Shown here: positions 1 to 9,526 of the stretch, piece by piece
Layout of the letters: each line of letters opens with the position of its first letter
How positions within the stretch are numbered: the first letter of the stretch is position 1
Assembly (NCBI RefSeq): GCF_000485795.1
Contig: NZ_AXZL01000066.1
Span: forward strand, 100,419 to 164,418
Source of the DNA: Shewanella decolorationis S12
GTDB taxonomy: Bacteria > Pseudomonadota > Gammaproteobacteria > Enterobacterales > Shewanellaceae
Direction of reading: 5' to 3'
Length of the DNA: 64,000 nucleotides
Notes under the pieces: model-generated
Databases searched by the model: none
What the model was told of the DNA's origin: nothing
What the model saw: only the letters and a program-made list of their open reading frames with translations
Made by a program: the position numbers and the translations under genes

Positions 1-914
1 GTTTGGTTTTTCAAGCGGCTGACACTATTGATCTTTGGTTTCAGAGTCAAAGTCAGAGTAAGCGAACCGTTATTGCTAAGCTAATGGCTTATATTATTTC
101 CAATGGCTTAAAAATTATACTTATTTTAAATAAAGCGCCACTGCTTGCATTTGCGCTTGTGATGACGATTGAGTTTTTGTTGGCCGCTTTGGCGTTAACA
201 TATGCATATAGAAAATTTACTTGCAAGCAACCTTGGCAGTTAATTAAAAGTCATGCAGTCAAATTGTTAATAGAATCTTGGCCATTTATTCTAGGTGGTC
301 TGTCGATCATCATTTATATGCGAATCGATCAGATCATGATTAAAGAAATGCTGGGTGATGTGGAGCTGGGTATTTATGCTGCAGTATTGCCGTTAGCCAT
401 GTTATGGACATTTATACCTATGACACTTTCAGTCAGTTTGGCCCCCATGGTCGCAAGAGCGAAACAGCAAAGTGAACAGGTGTATTGGGCTTGTTTAAGT
501 AATATATTTCGTGGTTTTGCATTGTTGGGTTGGCTCATTTGCATCCCTGTTGCAATAATATCCAGTTATGCTGTTGAATTATTGTTCGGTAGTGAATATG
601 CCAAGGGTTCCTCGGTGCTTGCTGTCTTGGTGTTCACTAATTTGCTTATTAATATGGGTGTAGCACAAAGTCTATGGATTTTGAATGAAGGTAAATCAAA
701 ACTCAGCTTGTATAAGACAATTGTTGGTGCAGTAGTTTGTTTAACTTCAAATTTAATATTAATACCTCAACTAGGCATTATAGGGGCAGCAATCAGTGCT
801 GTGCTGGCGCAGCTTAGCTCCACCATATTGACAAATGTTATTTTGTGTCGTGACGTGTTTATTTTGCAGATTAAGAGTTTGTTTCTAATCAAATATATCC
901 ATCACGTAAAATGA
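1..914 (+). CDS. wzx: Wzx-type O-antigen flippase, C-terminal part (5' end outside window)
   Basis: About 303 residues are readable. The gene is open at the left edge, so its start lies upstream and the TTG at position 3 is only the first usable codon. The protein is strongly hydrophobic, with about eight predicted membrane segments, and contains the 'MRIDQIMIKEMLGD' stretch (a membrane-helix arginine/aspartate followed by a short loop) typical of MATE/PST flippases that move undecaprenyl-linked repeat units across the inner membrane. Family members usually have 420-480 residues, so roughly a third is missing. It precedes ugd in the same direction and fits the Wzx/Wzy pathway set by the wzy-like gene at 6682. 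The substrate cannot be read from the sequence. Confidence 0.85.
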   Translation, partial: LVFQAADTIDLWFQSQSQSKRTVIAKLMAYIISNGLKIILILNKAPLLAFALVMTIEFLLAALALTYAYRKFTCKQPWQLIKSHAVKLLIESWPFILGGLSIIIYMRIDQIMIKEMLGDVELGIYAAVLPLAMLWTFIPMTLSVSLAPMVARAKQQSEQVYWACLSNIFRGFALLGWLICIPVAIISSYAVELLFGSEYAKGSSVLAVLVFTNLLINMGVAQSLWILNEGKSKLSLYKTIVGAVVCLTSNLILIPQLGIIGAAISAVLAQLSSTILTNVILCRDVFILQIKSLFLIKYIHHVK

Positions 915-971
915 TTTTAACACTTCTTTAAGTTTTAAATACTTTTTAATTTCTGATAGGTTGTAATTAAA

Positions 972-2138
972 ATGAAAATTGCTGTTGCCGGAACAGGGTA
1001 TGTAGGATTATCGCTCGCAGTGTTGTTAGCACAACACCATGAGGTGATTGCATTAGATTTAATCAAAGAAAAGGTTGATATGATAAATGCAAACAAATCA
1101 CCTATACAAGATACTGAAATCCAGGATTATTTACTTAACAAATCCCTGAATCTTATTGGTACCCTTGATAAAGAATTAGCATATAAAAATGCTGACTTTG
1201 TTATTATTGCCACACCAACAGATTATGATGCAGAAACTCATTATTTTAATACCAAATCAATCGAGTCCGTCATTAAAGATGTTTTAACCGTTAACCCTGA
1301 TGCGACAATGGTTATCAAATCTACTATACCGGTTGGTTATGTTCAGCGGATCAAAGCTAAGTTTGGTATTGATAACATTTTCTTTTCGCCCGAGTTTTTG
1401 CGTGAAGGTTCTGCCCTTTATGATAATCTGCATCCATCAAGAATAGTTATTGGTGAGCGATCGGAACGTGCCCGCATTTTTGCTAGTTTGCTCATCGAAG
1501 GCGCAGTCAGAAAAGATATGCCGGTACTCTTTACTGATGCAACCGAAGCTGAGGCTGTTAAGCTATTTGCTAATACTTATTTAGCAATGCGTGTTGGGTA
1601 TTTTAATGAGCTTGACAGCTATTGCGAGACGCATGGCCTTAATGCCAGACAGATTATTGAAGGTGTGGGACTTGATCCAAGAATTGGCAATCACTACAAC
1701 AACCCCAGCTTCGGCTATGGTGGCTATTGTTTACCAAAAGATACTAAGCAGTTGTTGGCAAACTTTGATCAAACACCTCAGGATCTTATCGAGGCAATTG
1801 TTCAGAGTAATGATACCCGGATGGATTTTATTACACACCAAATTATGGCGCGTAAACCTAAAAAAGTTGGCGTGTACCGTTTGATAATGAAATCAGGCTC
1901 TGACAACTTCCGTGCATCCGCTATTCAAGGTGTCATGGGCAGACTGCAAGGGCAGGGGGTTGAACTTTGTATTTATGAACCAGAGTTGAAGCTAACTGAA
2001 TTTCATGATTTACCCGTTTGTCATGATTTTGAACGATTTATAGCTGACGTTGACATTATCATTGCTAATAGAATGAGCGAACAGTTACAAACAGTTGCTG
2101 ATAAAGTTTATACACGTGATTTATTTGGGAAAGATTAA
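972..2138 (+). CDS. ugd: UDP-glucose 6-dehydrogenase
   Basis: The 388-residue protein has the length of the short enterobacterial Ugd. It begins with the Rossmann motif GTGYVGLS (residues 7-14) and contains the catalytic region [11 protein letters not shown], with the active-site cysteine. It oxidises UDP-glucose to UDP-glucuronate with two NAD+ in the cytoplasm. It sits 2 bases before the epimerase gene at 2141, so the two are probably co-transcribed, and the epimerase could act on the UDP-glucuronate product. No internal defect is visible. Confidence 0.95.
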   Translation: MKIAVAGTGYVGLSLAVLLAQHHEVIALDLIKEKVDMINANKSPIQDTEIQDYLLNKSLNLIGTLDKELAYKNADFVIIATPTDYDAETHYFNTKSIESVIKDVLTVNPDATMVIKSTIPVGYVQRIKAKFGIDNIFFSPEFLREGSALYDNLHPSRIVIGERSERARIFASLLIEGAVRKDMPVLFTDATEAEAVKLFANTYLAMRVGYFNELDSYCETHGLNARQIIEGVGLDPRIGNHYNNPSFGYGGYCLPKDTKQLLANFDQTPQDLIEAIVQSNDTRMDFITHQIMARKPKKVGVYRLIMKSGSDNFRASAIQGVMGRLQGQGVELCIYEPELKLTEFHDLPVCHDFERFIADVDIIIANRMSEQLQTVADKVYTRDLFGKD

Positions 2139-2140
2139 CC

Positions 2141-3013
2141 ATGGCTACAAAAAAAATTCTTGTTACAGGTGGTGCCGGTTTTGTTGGCAGTCATTTATGT
2201 GAACGTCTTGCTAAAGATCCCAATAATCAAGTGTATTCACTTGATAATTATTTCACCGGTTCGGAAGAAAATCACGTGCCAAATGTGTGCTATATCAAAG
2301 GTGAGACAGTTGATATTGCCAAGTTGGTAAATTTTATTCCAGATATGGTATATCACTTGGGTGAATACTCCCGTGTAGAACAAAGCTTTGACGATATCGA
2401 AACTGTGTGGCGATATAATAAAGACGGCATTTTTGCGGTATTGGAATTTGTACGTAAAGCGGGTTGTAAAATTCTTTACGCAGGCAGTAGCACCAAGTTT
2501 GGCGATGGCGGCATGGGACGTTCAGCCAGTCCGTATGCTTGGACAAAAGCCACCAATACAGAATTGGTGATGAATTACGGTAACTGGTTCAATGTACCCT
2601 ATGCCATCACCTATTTTTATAATGTGTATGGTAAGCGGGAAATTGCTTCCGGAAAATATGCGACCCTCATTGCCTTATTGACTGAAAAGATGAAGCATGG
2701 TGAACCACTGACAGTGGTAAGTCCTGGCACACAAAAGCGAAATTTCACCCATATTGATGACATTATCGATGGATTAGTTCTGGTTGGTGAACAGGGCTAT
2801 GGTGACGAGTTTGGTATTGGTAGCCCAGAATCTTACACTATCCTGGAAGTTGCTACATTGTTTGGCGGCGATATAGAAATGCTACCAGAACGCAAAGGCA
2901 ATCGTATGACTGCTGACGTAATCAGCGATAAAACGCAAGCACTTGGTTGGTCGCCAACCCGCAGGTTAGCGGATTACGTCAATATGCTAAAAAATAATAA
3001 TTGGAATAAATAA
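2141..3013 (+). CDS. NAD-dependent nucleotide-sugar epimerase/dehydratase
   Basis: The 290-residue protein is an extended short-chain dehydrogenase. It has the N-terminal GGAGFVGSH dinucleotide motif (about residues 10-18), an SSTKFGD serine region and the YAWTK (YxxxK) catalytic pair near residue 140. Such enzymes epimerise or dehydrate UDP-sugars. Its position directly after ugd suggests a UDP-glucuronate or related sugar substrate, for example conversion toward UDP-galacturonate, but this is inference. The ATG follows the ugd stop by 2 bases, and its own stop overlaps the ATG of the next glycosyltransferase by one base (TAATG), indicating translational coupling. Confidence 0.85.
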   Translation: MATKKILVTGGAGFVGSHLCERLAKDPNNQVYSLDNYFTGSEENHVPNVCYIKGETVDIAKLVNFIPDMVYHLGEYSRVEQSFDDIETVWRYNKDGIFAVLEFVRKAGCKILYAGSSTKFGDGGMGRSASPYAWTKATNTELVMNYGNWFNVPYAITYFYNVYGKREIASGKYATLIALLTEKMKHGEPLTVVSPGTQKRNFTHIDDIIDGLVLVGEQGYGDEFGIGSPESYTILEVATLFGGDIEMLPERKGNRMTADVISDKTQALGWSPTRRLADYVNMLKNNNWNK

Positions 3014-3966
3014 TGAGTACTACAGAAATATTCGTGCCGCCACACCCACTTAACACGGCTGTACTTTTTTTGGTATTTAACCGCCTGGACACTACCAAAC
3101 AGGTTTTTGAAGCGATTCGCCAAGCCAAACCACCTCGACTCTACATAGCAGCAGACGGCGCCAGAGCAACAAAAGAAGATGAAGCTGAAAAAGTACAGGC
3201 TGTGCGTGACTATGTTATAGAGAACATCGACTGGGACTGTGAAGTAAAAACACTGTTCAGAGAGAAAAACCTCGGTTGCAAATATGCTGTGAGTGGCGCG
3301 ATCACCTGGTTTTTTGAAAATGAACAACAAGGTATCATTTTAGAAGATGACTGTTTGCCAAGCCAAAGTTTTTTTTGGTATTGTGAAGAGTTATTAACTA
3401 AATATAAAAATGATAATAGTGTTTATTTAATTTCAGGAGATGCGCGAGGTCCTGAGTCTTTTGGTATGAGAGAAGATTATGGTTTTTGTAAATATCCATT
3501 AATCTGGGGATGGGCGTCTTGGGCTAGAGCATGGAAAGATTATGATCCTGAAATGTCTGATTGGACAAACCAACGTGAAATATTGCCAAGTGAAATATCT
3601 AACTATAAACCCACAGTGAGATTTTGGGGAAATATTTTTGAACAAATGCATAATAAAGAAATAAATACATGGGACTATCAGTTTAGTTATTTACTTTTGA
3701 AGAATAAAGGTAAATGTATTGTGCCAAAATTAAATTTGATCACAAATGTTGGTTTTGGAGTAGATGCTACTCATACTTTTAGCACTGATTCTGAAGCAGC
3801 AAATCGAACAAGATATGAAATAAAAATACCATTAACTCATTCGTCATCTTTTGAATCAGAAATAAAGATTAATGACTTTTACGATAGAAATGTGTTTTTG
3901 TTAAAGTCATTTTTTAAACGAGTTGTTAGTAAGTCATCAAAATTAATTTTTGGTAAAATAGCTTAA
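3013..3966 (+). CDS. Glycosyltransferase, GT-A fold (HlpA/GNT-I-like family)
   Basis: The 317-residue cytoplasmic protein starts with a VLFLVFNRLDTTKQVFE strand-loop typical of GT-A transferases. It contains a LEDDC metal-binding triad (near residue 115) and the WGWASWARAW motif (near residue 170) shared with its downstream neighbour. Both belong to the same family and may have arisen by duplication or act on consecutive linkages. The start overlaps the preceding stop. After about residue 120 the DNA becomes markedly AT-rich compared with the 5' half, which hints at mosaic origin. Sugar donor and linkage are not predictable. Confidence 0.75.
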   Translation: MSTTEIFVPPHPLNTAVLFLVFNRLDTTKQVFEAIRQAKPPRLYIAADGARATKEDEAEKVQAVRDYVIENIDWDCEVKTLFREKNLGCKYAVSGAITWFFENEQQGIILEDDCLPSQSFFWYCEELLTKYKNDNSVYLISGDARGPESFGMREDYGFCKYPLIWGWASWARAWKDYDPEMSDWTNQREILPSEISNYKPTVRFWGNIFEQMHNKEINTWDYQFSYLLLKNKGKCIVPKLNLITNVGFGVDATHTFSTDSEAANRTRYEIKIPLTHSSSFESEIKINDFYDRNVFLLKSFFKRVVSKSSKLIFGKIA

Positions 3967-4054
3967 AATATCTGCTGACAAGCAAAGTAGACTATAATTT
4001 TTTTTAAAGTTGTATGCTTACGTTTAGGTCAAAATTCAACTTGAGATTAAAATT

Positions 4055-4984
4055 ATGACTCAGAAAAACTTTGCTCCAGTAGTGTTATTTGTTTATGCCC
4101 GTCCCGTTCACACCCAGTGTACTCTCGATGCGCTCGCAGCAAACCTTGAAGCGAAAGAGACTGAACTAATCATTTATGCTGATGCCGCACGCAGCGAAAA
4201 GGATGCATCTAAAGTTCAAGCTGTGCGTGATGTCATTAGTGATGTCAAAGGATTTAAAAGTGTGACTTTGCACATGCGTGAGCACAATGTAGGATTGGCA
4301 CAAAATATTATCGAAGGTGTTAGCAATGTGACTCAGCAATATGGTCGAGCCATAGTGTTAGAGGACGATATTGTAACTTCCCCTGCATTTCTTGGATTTA
4401 TGAATGCCGCTCTAGAAAAATATAAAACTGAGCCTAAAGTTTGGCATATCAGTGGTTGGAATTATCCGATTGAAACTGATGGATTGGGTGATGCCTTTTT
4501 TTGGCGGATGATGAATTGCTGGGGTTGGGCGACTTGGGCAGAGAGATGGCAGCATTTTAATAAAGAGCCTCTGCGCTTAATTGATAGCTGGAGTGATAAA
4601 CAAAAACATTATTTTGATTTGGATGGCACTGGTGTCTTCTGGTCACAAGTTCTCGCAAATAATTAAGGGAAAATTAACACTTGGGCGATTTTTTGGTATG
4701 CAACTATCTATGAACATGGTGGATTGTGTTTAAATCCGAGTAAAAGCTATGTTGATAATATTGGACTCGACGGCAGTGGTGTACATTGTGGCAATTCGCA
4801 AACGCTTGTAACCACAGAAAATACCTTGTGCACCAAATCAAATCTAAACTGGCCGACTGAAATAGCTGAATCGAACCAAGCCGTTGAAGCCGTAAAACTT
4901 TTTTATAAGAACGAAAATAAGCCATTTATTGTGCGTGCGACTAACAAACTGGCACGCTTAGTTATCGGAAAGAATATTTTTTAA
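4055..4984 (+). pseudogene. Glycosyltransferase (same family as 3013-3966) interrupted by an in-frame stop
   Basis: Reading from ATG 4055 gives 203 residues (LEDDI triad, WGWATWAERW motif) ending in LANN and TAA at 4664-4666. Continuing in the same frame past that TAA gives GKINTWAIFWYATIYEHGGL, then LCLNPSKS and DGSGVHCG, which is the expected C-terminal half of this family, through to the stop at 4982-4984. The frame does not change, so the lesion is a single nonsense codon, for example AAA to TAA, and not a frameshift. The full gene would encode about 308 residues. The last stop overlaps the ATG of the GT4 gene at 4984. A truncated product may still be made but lacks the acceptor-side half. 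A sequencing error is possible. Confidence 0.85.
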
Positions 4985-6210
4985 TGAAAATCCTTATTGT
5001 AAACACTTCTGACATTCAAGGTGGGGCAGCACGGGCGGCGTATCGGTTGCATAAAGCGTTACTGGCTGAGGGTGTTGATAGCCAAATGTTAGTACAGTCC
5101 AAATCTTCGGATGATTTTACTGTGCATAGGCCTGAAACTAAGTTTCAAAAGGCAATGGGTAAAATTAGACCGACTTTAGATTCTTTGCCTGTTCTACGTT
5201 ACAAAGACCGTACTAAAACATTATTTAGCCCTAGTTGGGTACCTTTTTCAGGTTTGGTGGAAAAAATTAACGCCCTAAATCCTGATGTGGTGCATTTGCA
5301 TTGGATAGCCGGTGGAATGGTGCGGACTGAGGACCTCGCCAAGATTAACGCGCCCATAGTATGGAGTTTGCATGATAATTGGGCATTTACTGGTGGATGT
5401 CATATCATGTGGGATTGCACACGGTACATTCAGTCATGTGGTGAATGTCCTAGATTAGCAAGCAAACAAGAACAAGATTTAAGCCGTAAAGTTTGGCAGA
5501 GAAAGAATAAGACTTTTAGAAAAATCCCTAGTCTCAAAATTATCGGGCTGTCTAGCTGGTTGACGGACTGTGCACGCAAATCAAGCTTGTTTAAAGATAC
5601 TGAAGTAATTTGTTTACCTAATCCAATTAATACAAAATCCTACTCACCGTTTGAACAATCTTATGCAAGAACACTGTTAAATCTCCCACTGGGAAAAAAA
5701 ATAATTGCATTTGGTGCTATGAGTGCTACCAGTGATATCAACAAAGGTTTTCAATATCTATCAAACGCATTAGAATTATTGTCTACCGACTATGAGTTAG
5801 TTGTTTTTGGTTCGAGTGAACCTAAAAAGTCACAAGGCTTCAAACAAAAAGCACATTATTTAGGTCATTTACACGATGACATCAGTTTGCGTGTGCTTTA
5901 TAGCGCTGCTGATGTAATGGTAGTACCGAGTTTGCAGGAAAACTTGTCGAACGCGATAATGGAGTCTCTTGCATGTGGTACACCAGTAGTTGGCTTTGCT
6001 ATTGGCGGTAATGAAGATTTAATTGAACACCAAAAGACAGGTTATCTGGCTAAGCCTTTTGATATCGAAGATCTGGCACATGGGATTAACTGGATTTTAA
6101 ATCATGACAATCCATCAGTACTTGCTATTGCTGCTCGCGAAAAAGTCATAGTTGAATTTGATAGTAAAGTTGTAGCGATGAAATATATTGAGCTGTATCA
6201 AACAATGTAA
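4984..6210 (+). CDS. Glycosyltransferase family 4 (GT-B)
   Basis: The 408-residue protein opens with MKILIVNTSDIQGGAARAAY, an N-terminal Rossmann domain found in WcaC-like and other GT4 enzymes. It has the C-terminal donor-site motif VVPSLQENLSNAIMESLACG (an E-x7-E variant) near residues 315-335. It is a retaining sugar transferase working on the inner face of the membrane on the lipid-linked repeat unit. The ATG overlaps the stop of the preceding glycosyltransferase by one base, so translation was probably coupled to that gene, and the upstream nonsense codon at 4664 could reduce its expression by polarity. Confidence 0.85.
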   Translation: MKILIVNTSDIQGGAARAAYRLHKALLAEGVDSQMLVQSKSSDDFTVHRPETKFQKAMGKIRPTLDSLPVLRYKDRTKTLFSPSWVPFSGLVEKINALNPDVVHLHWIAGGMVRTEDLAKINAPIVWSLHDNWAFTGGCHIMWDCTRYIQSCGECPRLASKQEQDLSRKVWQRKNKTFRKIPSLKIIGLSSWLTDCARKSSLFKDTEVICLPNPINTKSYSPFEQSYARTLLNLPLGKKIIAFGAMSATSDINKGFQYLSNALELLSTDYELVVFGSSEPKKSQGFKQKAHYLGHLHDDISLRVLYSAADVMVVPSLQENLSNAIMESLACGTPVVGFAIGGNEDLIEHQKTGYLAKPFDIEDLAHGINWILNHDNPSVLAIAAREKVIVEFDSKVVAMKYIELYQTM

Positions 6211-6232
6211 GTGGTGTGCCATAGTCAGGATA

Positions 6233-6440
6233 ATGATGAGCAGACCGTTGAGATTGGAATTTTCCGGCGCCTTGTACCATATCAACGCCAGAGGCAATGA
6301 AAGAAAAGCGATTTAGCTTGATGAAGCGGATTTTGTGCTATTGCTGGTTACACTCGATGCCTTGTGTTATCTGCATAACTGAGTGATATATGCCTATTGC
6401 TTGATGAATAATTACTACCCCGGATGCTTGCAACGCTTAT
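6233..6440 (+). pseudogene. Remnant of an IS200-like / REP-associated tyrosine transposase (RAYT)
   Basis: From the two ATG codons at 6233 and 6236 the frame reads MSRPLRLEFSGALYHINARG then NERKAI and stops at TAG 6314. The N-terminal signature 'RPLRLEF-GALYH' and 'RGNERK' is characteristic of Y1/RAYT transposases. The same frame continues as LDEADFVLLLVTLDALCYLHN, a TGA (probably former TGG), then VIYAYCLMNNYY. 'YCLMNN' normally precedes the HYH metal-binding (HUH) motif, here changed to YYP. A frameshift follows (TPDA... in another frame). The element is therefore an inactive fragment, and the distal end is uncertain. It marks past rearrangement between the GT4 gene and wzy. Confidence 0.75.
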
Positions 6441-6681
6441 TGCTAAAAACAGAATTCCATAACTCATGGTACTTATGGCAAAGTTCAAGATGATGGATAT
6501 GAACCCTATGGTTCATGAACTTGATGGCGAAAGTCAAAGTGAAAAACCTGACACTATGGTTTCAGTATCACTATTATGGTTTCACTAAAATAAACTTGGC
6601 TAATTATATACTGTAATATTACCAGCTTAGTCTAATATTAAGTGATAGTGCTATTATAGTTTCCTCTTGTTGGGTGGAGAG
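6441..6681. other. Non-coding spacer before wzy
   Basis: This stretch has no plausible gene. It follows the transposase remnant, contains a small GAACC-CTAT-GGTTC inverted repeat near 6501-6514 and two copies of CACTATGGTTTCA-like sequence (around 6552 and 6571), and becomes very AT-rich toward the wzy start. It may carry the promoter for the 6682-9526 genes, but no convincing -35/-10 pair is visible. Confidence 0.4.
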
Positions 6682-7932
6682 ATGATTTTATTTGAATTGA
6701 TTTTATTTATATTTGTAGTTTATTATATTTTCAGAAGGTTAGATAGAGCGGTTGCTAGTGGTGATTTAATTGGTTTTTTATTAAATCCAATGCTTTACTT
6801 CCTTGTTTTTGCGGTACTTTATTTGCTAGTTGCAAATATACTGGTTTATTTTGGTGCATATCAAATTTTAATAACAGGATTGCCGAGTAATGTTGATGAA
6901 CTTACTGGTAGTAATTTCTATGTTTTGATATTTTTTATTGGTATTTTGTTTTGCTACATGTTAACTGCTGACTTGAAGGGGCTAAAATTCAAGCCGTTAA
7001 AGTATAATAAGTTTAATGAAAGTTGTTTTTTATTTTTGTCATTTTTTATTTTTTTGTTCTTATTTTATCTTTGCGTTAAACATGGTGGGACATTACTAGC
7101 ATTAAGGGCAGATCGCGCAATAGTTTATGACTATTTTGCAAATCAGATTTATATGCCATACAAGATTGGTGTCGTTGTAAATGTATATAGTGCCTTGTTA
7201 ATCATTTTGCTTTTCTCTAGAAGAAAAATCTCTAGAATAGTTGTGCTGCTTCCATTTTTATGTTTTGTTGCCTTAGATTTTATGCAGGGTGGCAGAAGCA
7301 TAATAATAAGGTTGTTTATTATTATTTACCTGTGTTTTGCAATTTTAAATAATAAAACTTATTTTAAGCCAGCGATACTTTCAATTGCTGCTTTGGGGAT
7401 TCTACCGGTATTAAGTAGATTTGCCGAGGGCGATGGTATTTATTCATTTTTTATAGCTTTCGGGGAGTTTATCTATACTCGTGTTACTGTAGATTATGTA
7501 ATATATCACGGTTTCAATGGTGATGGCATTTACTTGGTCCTTAAATATATTTTATCTCTCTTGCCAGGAATAATTGGTAGTAGCTTAATAGGAGATGAAA
7601 TGAATTATAGAGAGATGATTGCAAATATTAGTGGACTCTCCTTTGGCCTTGCAGGTAATATCGTTGCCGAAAGTATTTTTTATTGCGGTAACTTCTTCAT
7701 TATAACTGCATTTTTTGTTCTGATAACGGCTAAACTTTTTTATTTGAAATTAACCATATGCAGATTGCCATTTGTTATAGGTTTGATAATATTTATCTCT
7801 AATGTGCAAAATATATACAGGACCAGCTTTTTCGAATTTGGATTGGTGATTTTTTATCTAACAATTAGCTATTTATCAATATTTACAATGTTGCTATGGA
7901 ATAAAAAAATATATCATAGAGGTCATGTGTGA
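6682..7932 (+). CDS. wzy: O-antigen polymerase-like membrane protein (Wzy)
   Basis: The protein has 416 residues from ATG 6682, chosen because GGTGGAGAG lies immediately upstream; a TTG at 6667 would add five residues. About ten to twelve hydrophobic segments are seen, with a larger hydrophilic loop around residues 245-330, as in oligosaccharide-repeat-unit polymerases (O-Ag_lig/Wzy or EpsG type). Sequence conservation in this family is poor, so the call rests on topology and on position next to wzx and transferases. The DNA is strongly AT-rich, which is common for horizontally acquired wzy genes. The stop overlaps the GTG start of the next gene. Confidence 0.75.
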   Translation: MILFELILFIFVVYYIFRRLDRAVASGDLIGFLLNPMLYFLVFAVLYLLVANILVYFGAYQILITGLPSNVDELTGSNFYVLIFFIGILFCYMLTADLKGLKFKPLKYNKFNESCFLFLSFFIFLFLFYLCVKHGGTLLALRADRAIVYDYFANQIYMPYKIGVVVNVYSALLIILLFSRRKISRIVVLLPFLCFVALDFMQGGRSIIIRLFIIIYLCFAILNNKTYFKPAILSIAALGILPVLSRFAEGDGIYSFFIAFGEFIYTRVTVDYVIYHGFNGDGIYLVLKYILSLLPGIIGSSLIGDEMNYREMIANISGLSFGLAGNIVAESIFYCGNFFIITAFFVLITAKLFYLKLTICRLPFVIGLIIFISNVQNIYRTSFFEFGLVIFYLTISYLSIFTMLLWNKKIYHRGHV

Positions 7933-8669
7933 TTAGTGTTATTACCGTTGTTTATAATGCACCATTTTGTTTAGAAAAAACGATTAACTCTTTGCTTAAT
8001 CAAAATATTGACCGTAGTCTGATAGAATTTATTGTTATCGACGGTGGGTCAGGCCACGAAACTATTAATATTATAAATAATAATCGTGTTTGTATTGATT
8101 CTTGGGTGAGTGAAAATGATGCTGGTATCTACGATGCGATGAACAAAGGTATAAATTTATCTTCTGGTGAATGGGTTTATTTTTTAAATGCAGGTGATAC
8201 TTTTGAAAAAAATAATGTGCTTTCGATTTTATTGGAACATATAAATAATATAACTGATGATATAAATATGGTGTATGGATCACATAAAGCGGATAGTGTT
8301 GAGCATAAACAAGAATGTTCATTACCTTTTCTTATCTCTCATATGATAAACCACCAAAGCATGATTTATCACCGTTCTTTATTCGAGCATGGTTATGATC
8401 TTCGCTATCGTTTTTGCGCTGATTATGCGCATCTGCTGTCTGTCTGGCCGTGTCTTAAACCCAAGGCTCTTGACCTCTGTATTGCTAATTTTGATACCAC
8501 CGGCGTCAGCTCGCAAGCATCCAATAAAGCACGTATGTGGCAGGAGCGATTACAGGCAGTGTGGCGTTCTGATTTAAATATTACTGTAAAAATTATGTTA
8601 AGTAGCCGTGGTGTGATGGCATGGCCATACCATTACTTAAAAAATTGGCTGTTAAGGTTAACTAAATGA
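7929..8669 (+). CDS. Glycosyltransferase family 2
   Basis: The 246-residue protein shows a GT-A fold: N-terminal ISVITVVYNAPFCLEKTINS, then VIDGGSG, and FLNAGDTF, where the DxD-like position is occupied by AGD as in WcaA/WcaE-type enzymes. It is cytoplasmic and acts in repeat-unit assembly. It starts with GTG at 7929 inside the end of wzy (4-base overlap), and its stop overlaps the ATG of the next gene (ATGA), so wzy and the two following transferases form a tightly coupled unit. Donor sugar unknown. Confidence 0.85.
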   Translation: MISVITVVYNAPFCLEKTINSLLNQNIDRSLIEFIVIDGGSGHETINIINNNRVCIDSWVSENDAGIYDAMNKGINLSSGEWVYFLNAGDTFEKNNVLSILLEHINNITDDINMVYGSHKADSVEHKQECSLPFLISHMINHQSMIYHRSLFEHGYDLRYRFCADYAHLLSVWPCLKPKALDLCIANFDTTGVSSQASNKARMWQERLQAVWRSDLNITVKIMLSSRGVMAWPYHYLKNWLLRLTK

Positions 8670-9526
8670 GTCAGTCAAAAATTGGGGTAGACTTATTTGT
8701 TGGTGTGTGCCTGACTAAAACAGATTGGCTAGCAAACGTAAAAACACTAATTCCCTCATTTCAGCACATAGTCGATGCTTGGGGGGGGGATGTTCTTGTT
8801 TTTGTTGTTTTACAAGGTAGTGAAGGCGAAAAAATATCACGGTCTGACTTACCAGATAATCTTTGTTTGTTTGAAATTGATTTTATGGGAGTGTCAAATG
8901 CGAGAAATTTATGTCTGGAACGCGCCAAGGAAATAGGTGCTGAATTTATTTTATTTCACGACGCTTCCATTTTTTGGCCAAAGAATAGTGCTGAATTTAT
9001 TGCCACTAACCGCCTGGCTAATCCAAAAGTAAAAGTTAGATTTGCAGATTGCCTAATCGATGGTGGGCAGTCTATTCGAACGAGTCTACATGGACATCCA
9101 AAAAAAATAAACCCGATATATGATACATATGTCTGGTCTTATTTAATTAAGTTGTCTGACGTTCGCAGTATAAAGTTCAATGAAGCGTTTGGTCCCGGCC
9201 AAAACACTCACTTTAAAAGTGGTGAAGATGTTTTGTTTTTGTTTGATTATCTACAGGAAATAAAAAAGAGTCATGTGTTTGAGGCTGATGATTGTTATGT
9301 TTTTCATCCCAAAAGATCATTAAGTTATGATAAGCATTTAACTTATGCGACGGGACAGGGAAAAATATTTAGAGTGTTGTTAGCTAAATACCCTTCTTTT
9401 TTGCTCTATCGAGATTTTATTTTGTTTTTTGGCAATGCAGTTATGCGTTGTTTATTGTGTAAACCTAATTCCTTCCGAATTTTGAAGCATAGACTTATTG
9501 GCTTTTTTGACAGAGGTATAAATTAA
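8666..9526 (+). CDS. Glycosyltransferase-like protein (GT-A, GT2-related)
   Basis: The 286-residue protein lacks a strong textbook motif. It has a GT2-like layout: [20 protein letters not shown], then GVSNARN (nucleotide-binding region), LFHDAS at the DxD position, and [16 protein letters not shown] resembling the acceptor-site ED motif of polysaccharide transferases. A short hydrophobic stretch lies near the C terminus. Start and stop overlap both neighbours (ATGA and TAATG). A sugar transferase role in the same repeat unit is the best reading, with moderate confidence. Confidence 0.65.
   Translation: MSQSKIGVDLFVGVCLTKTDWLANVKTLIPSFQHIVDAWGGDVLVFVVLQGSEGEKISRSDLPDNLCLFEIDFMGVSNARNLCLERAKEIGAEFILFHDASIFWPKNSAEFIATNRLANPKVKVRFADCLIDGGQSIRTSLHGHPKKINPIYDTYVWSYLIKLSDVRSIKFNEAFGPGQNTHFKSGEDVLFLFDYLQEIKKSHVFEADDCYVFHPKRSLSYDKHLTYATGQGKIFRVLLAKYPSFLLYRDFILFFGNAVMRCLLCKPNSFRILKHRLIGFFDRGIN

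Noticed and set aside
1591..1884. 97-residue frame inside ugd
   Set aside because: Different frame shadow of a well-supported gene.
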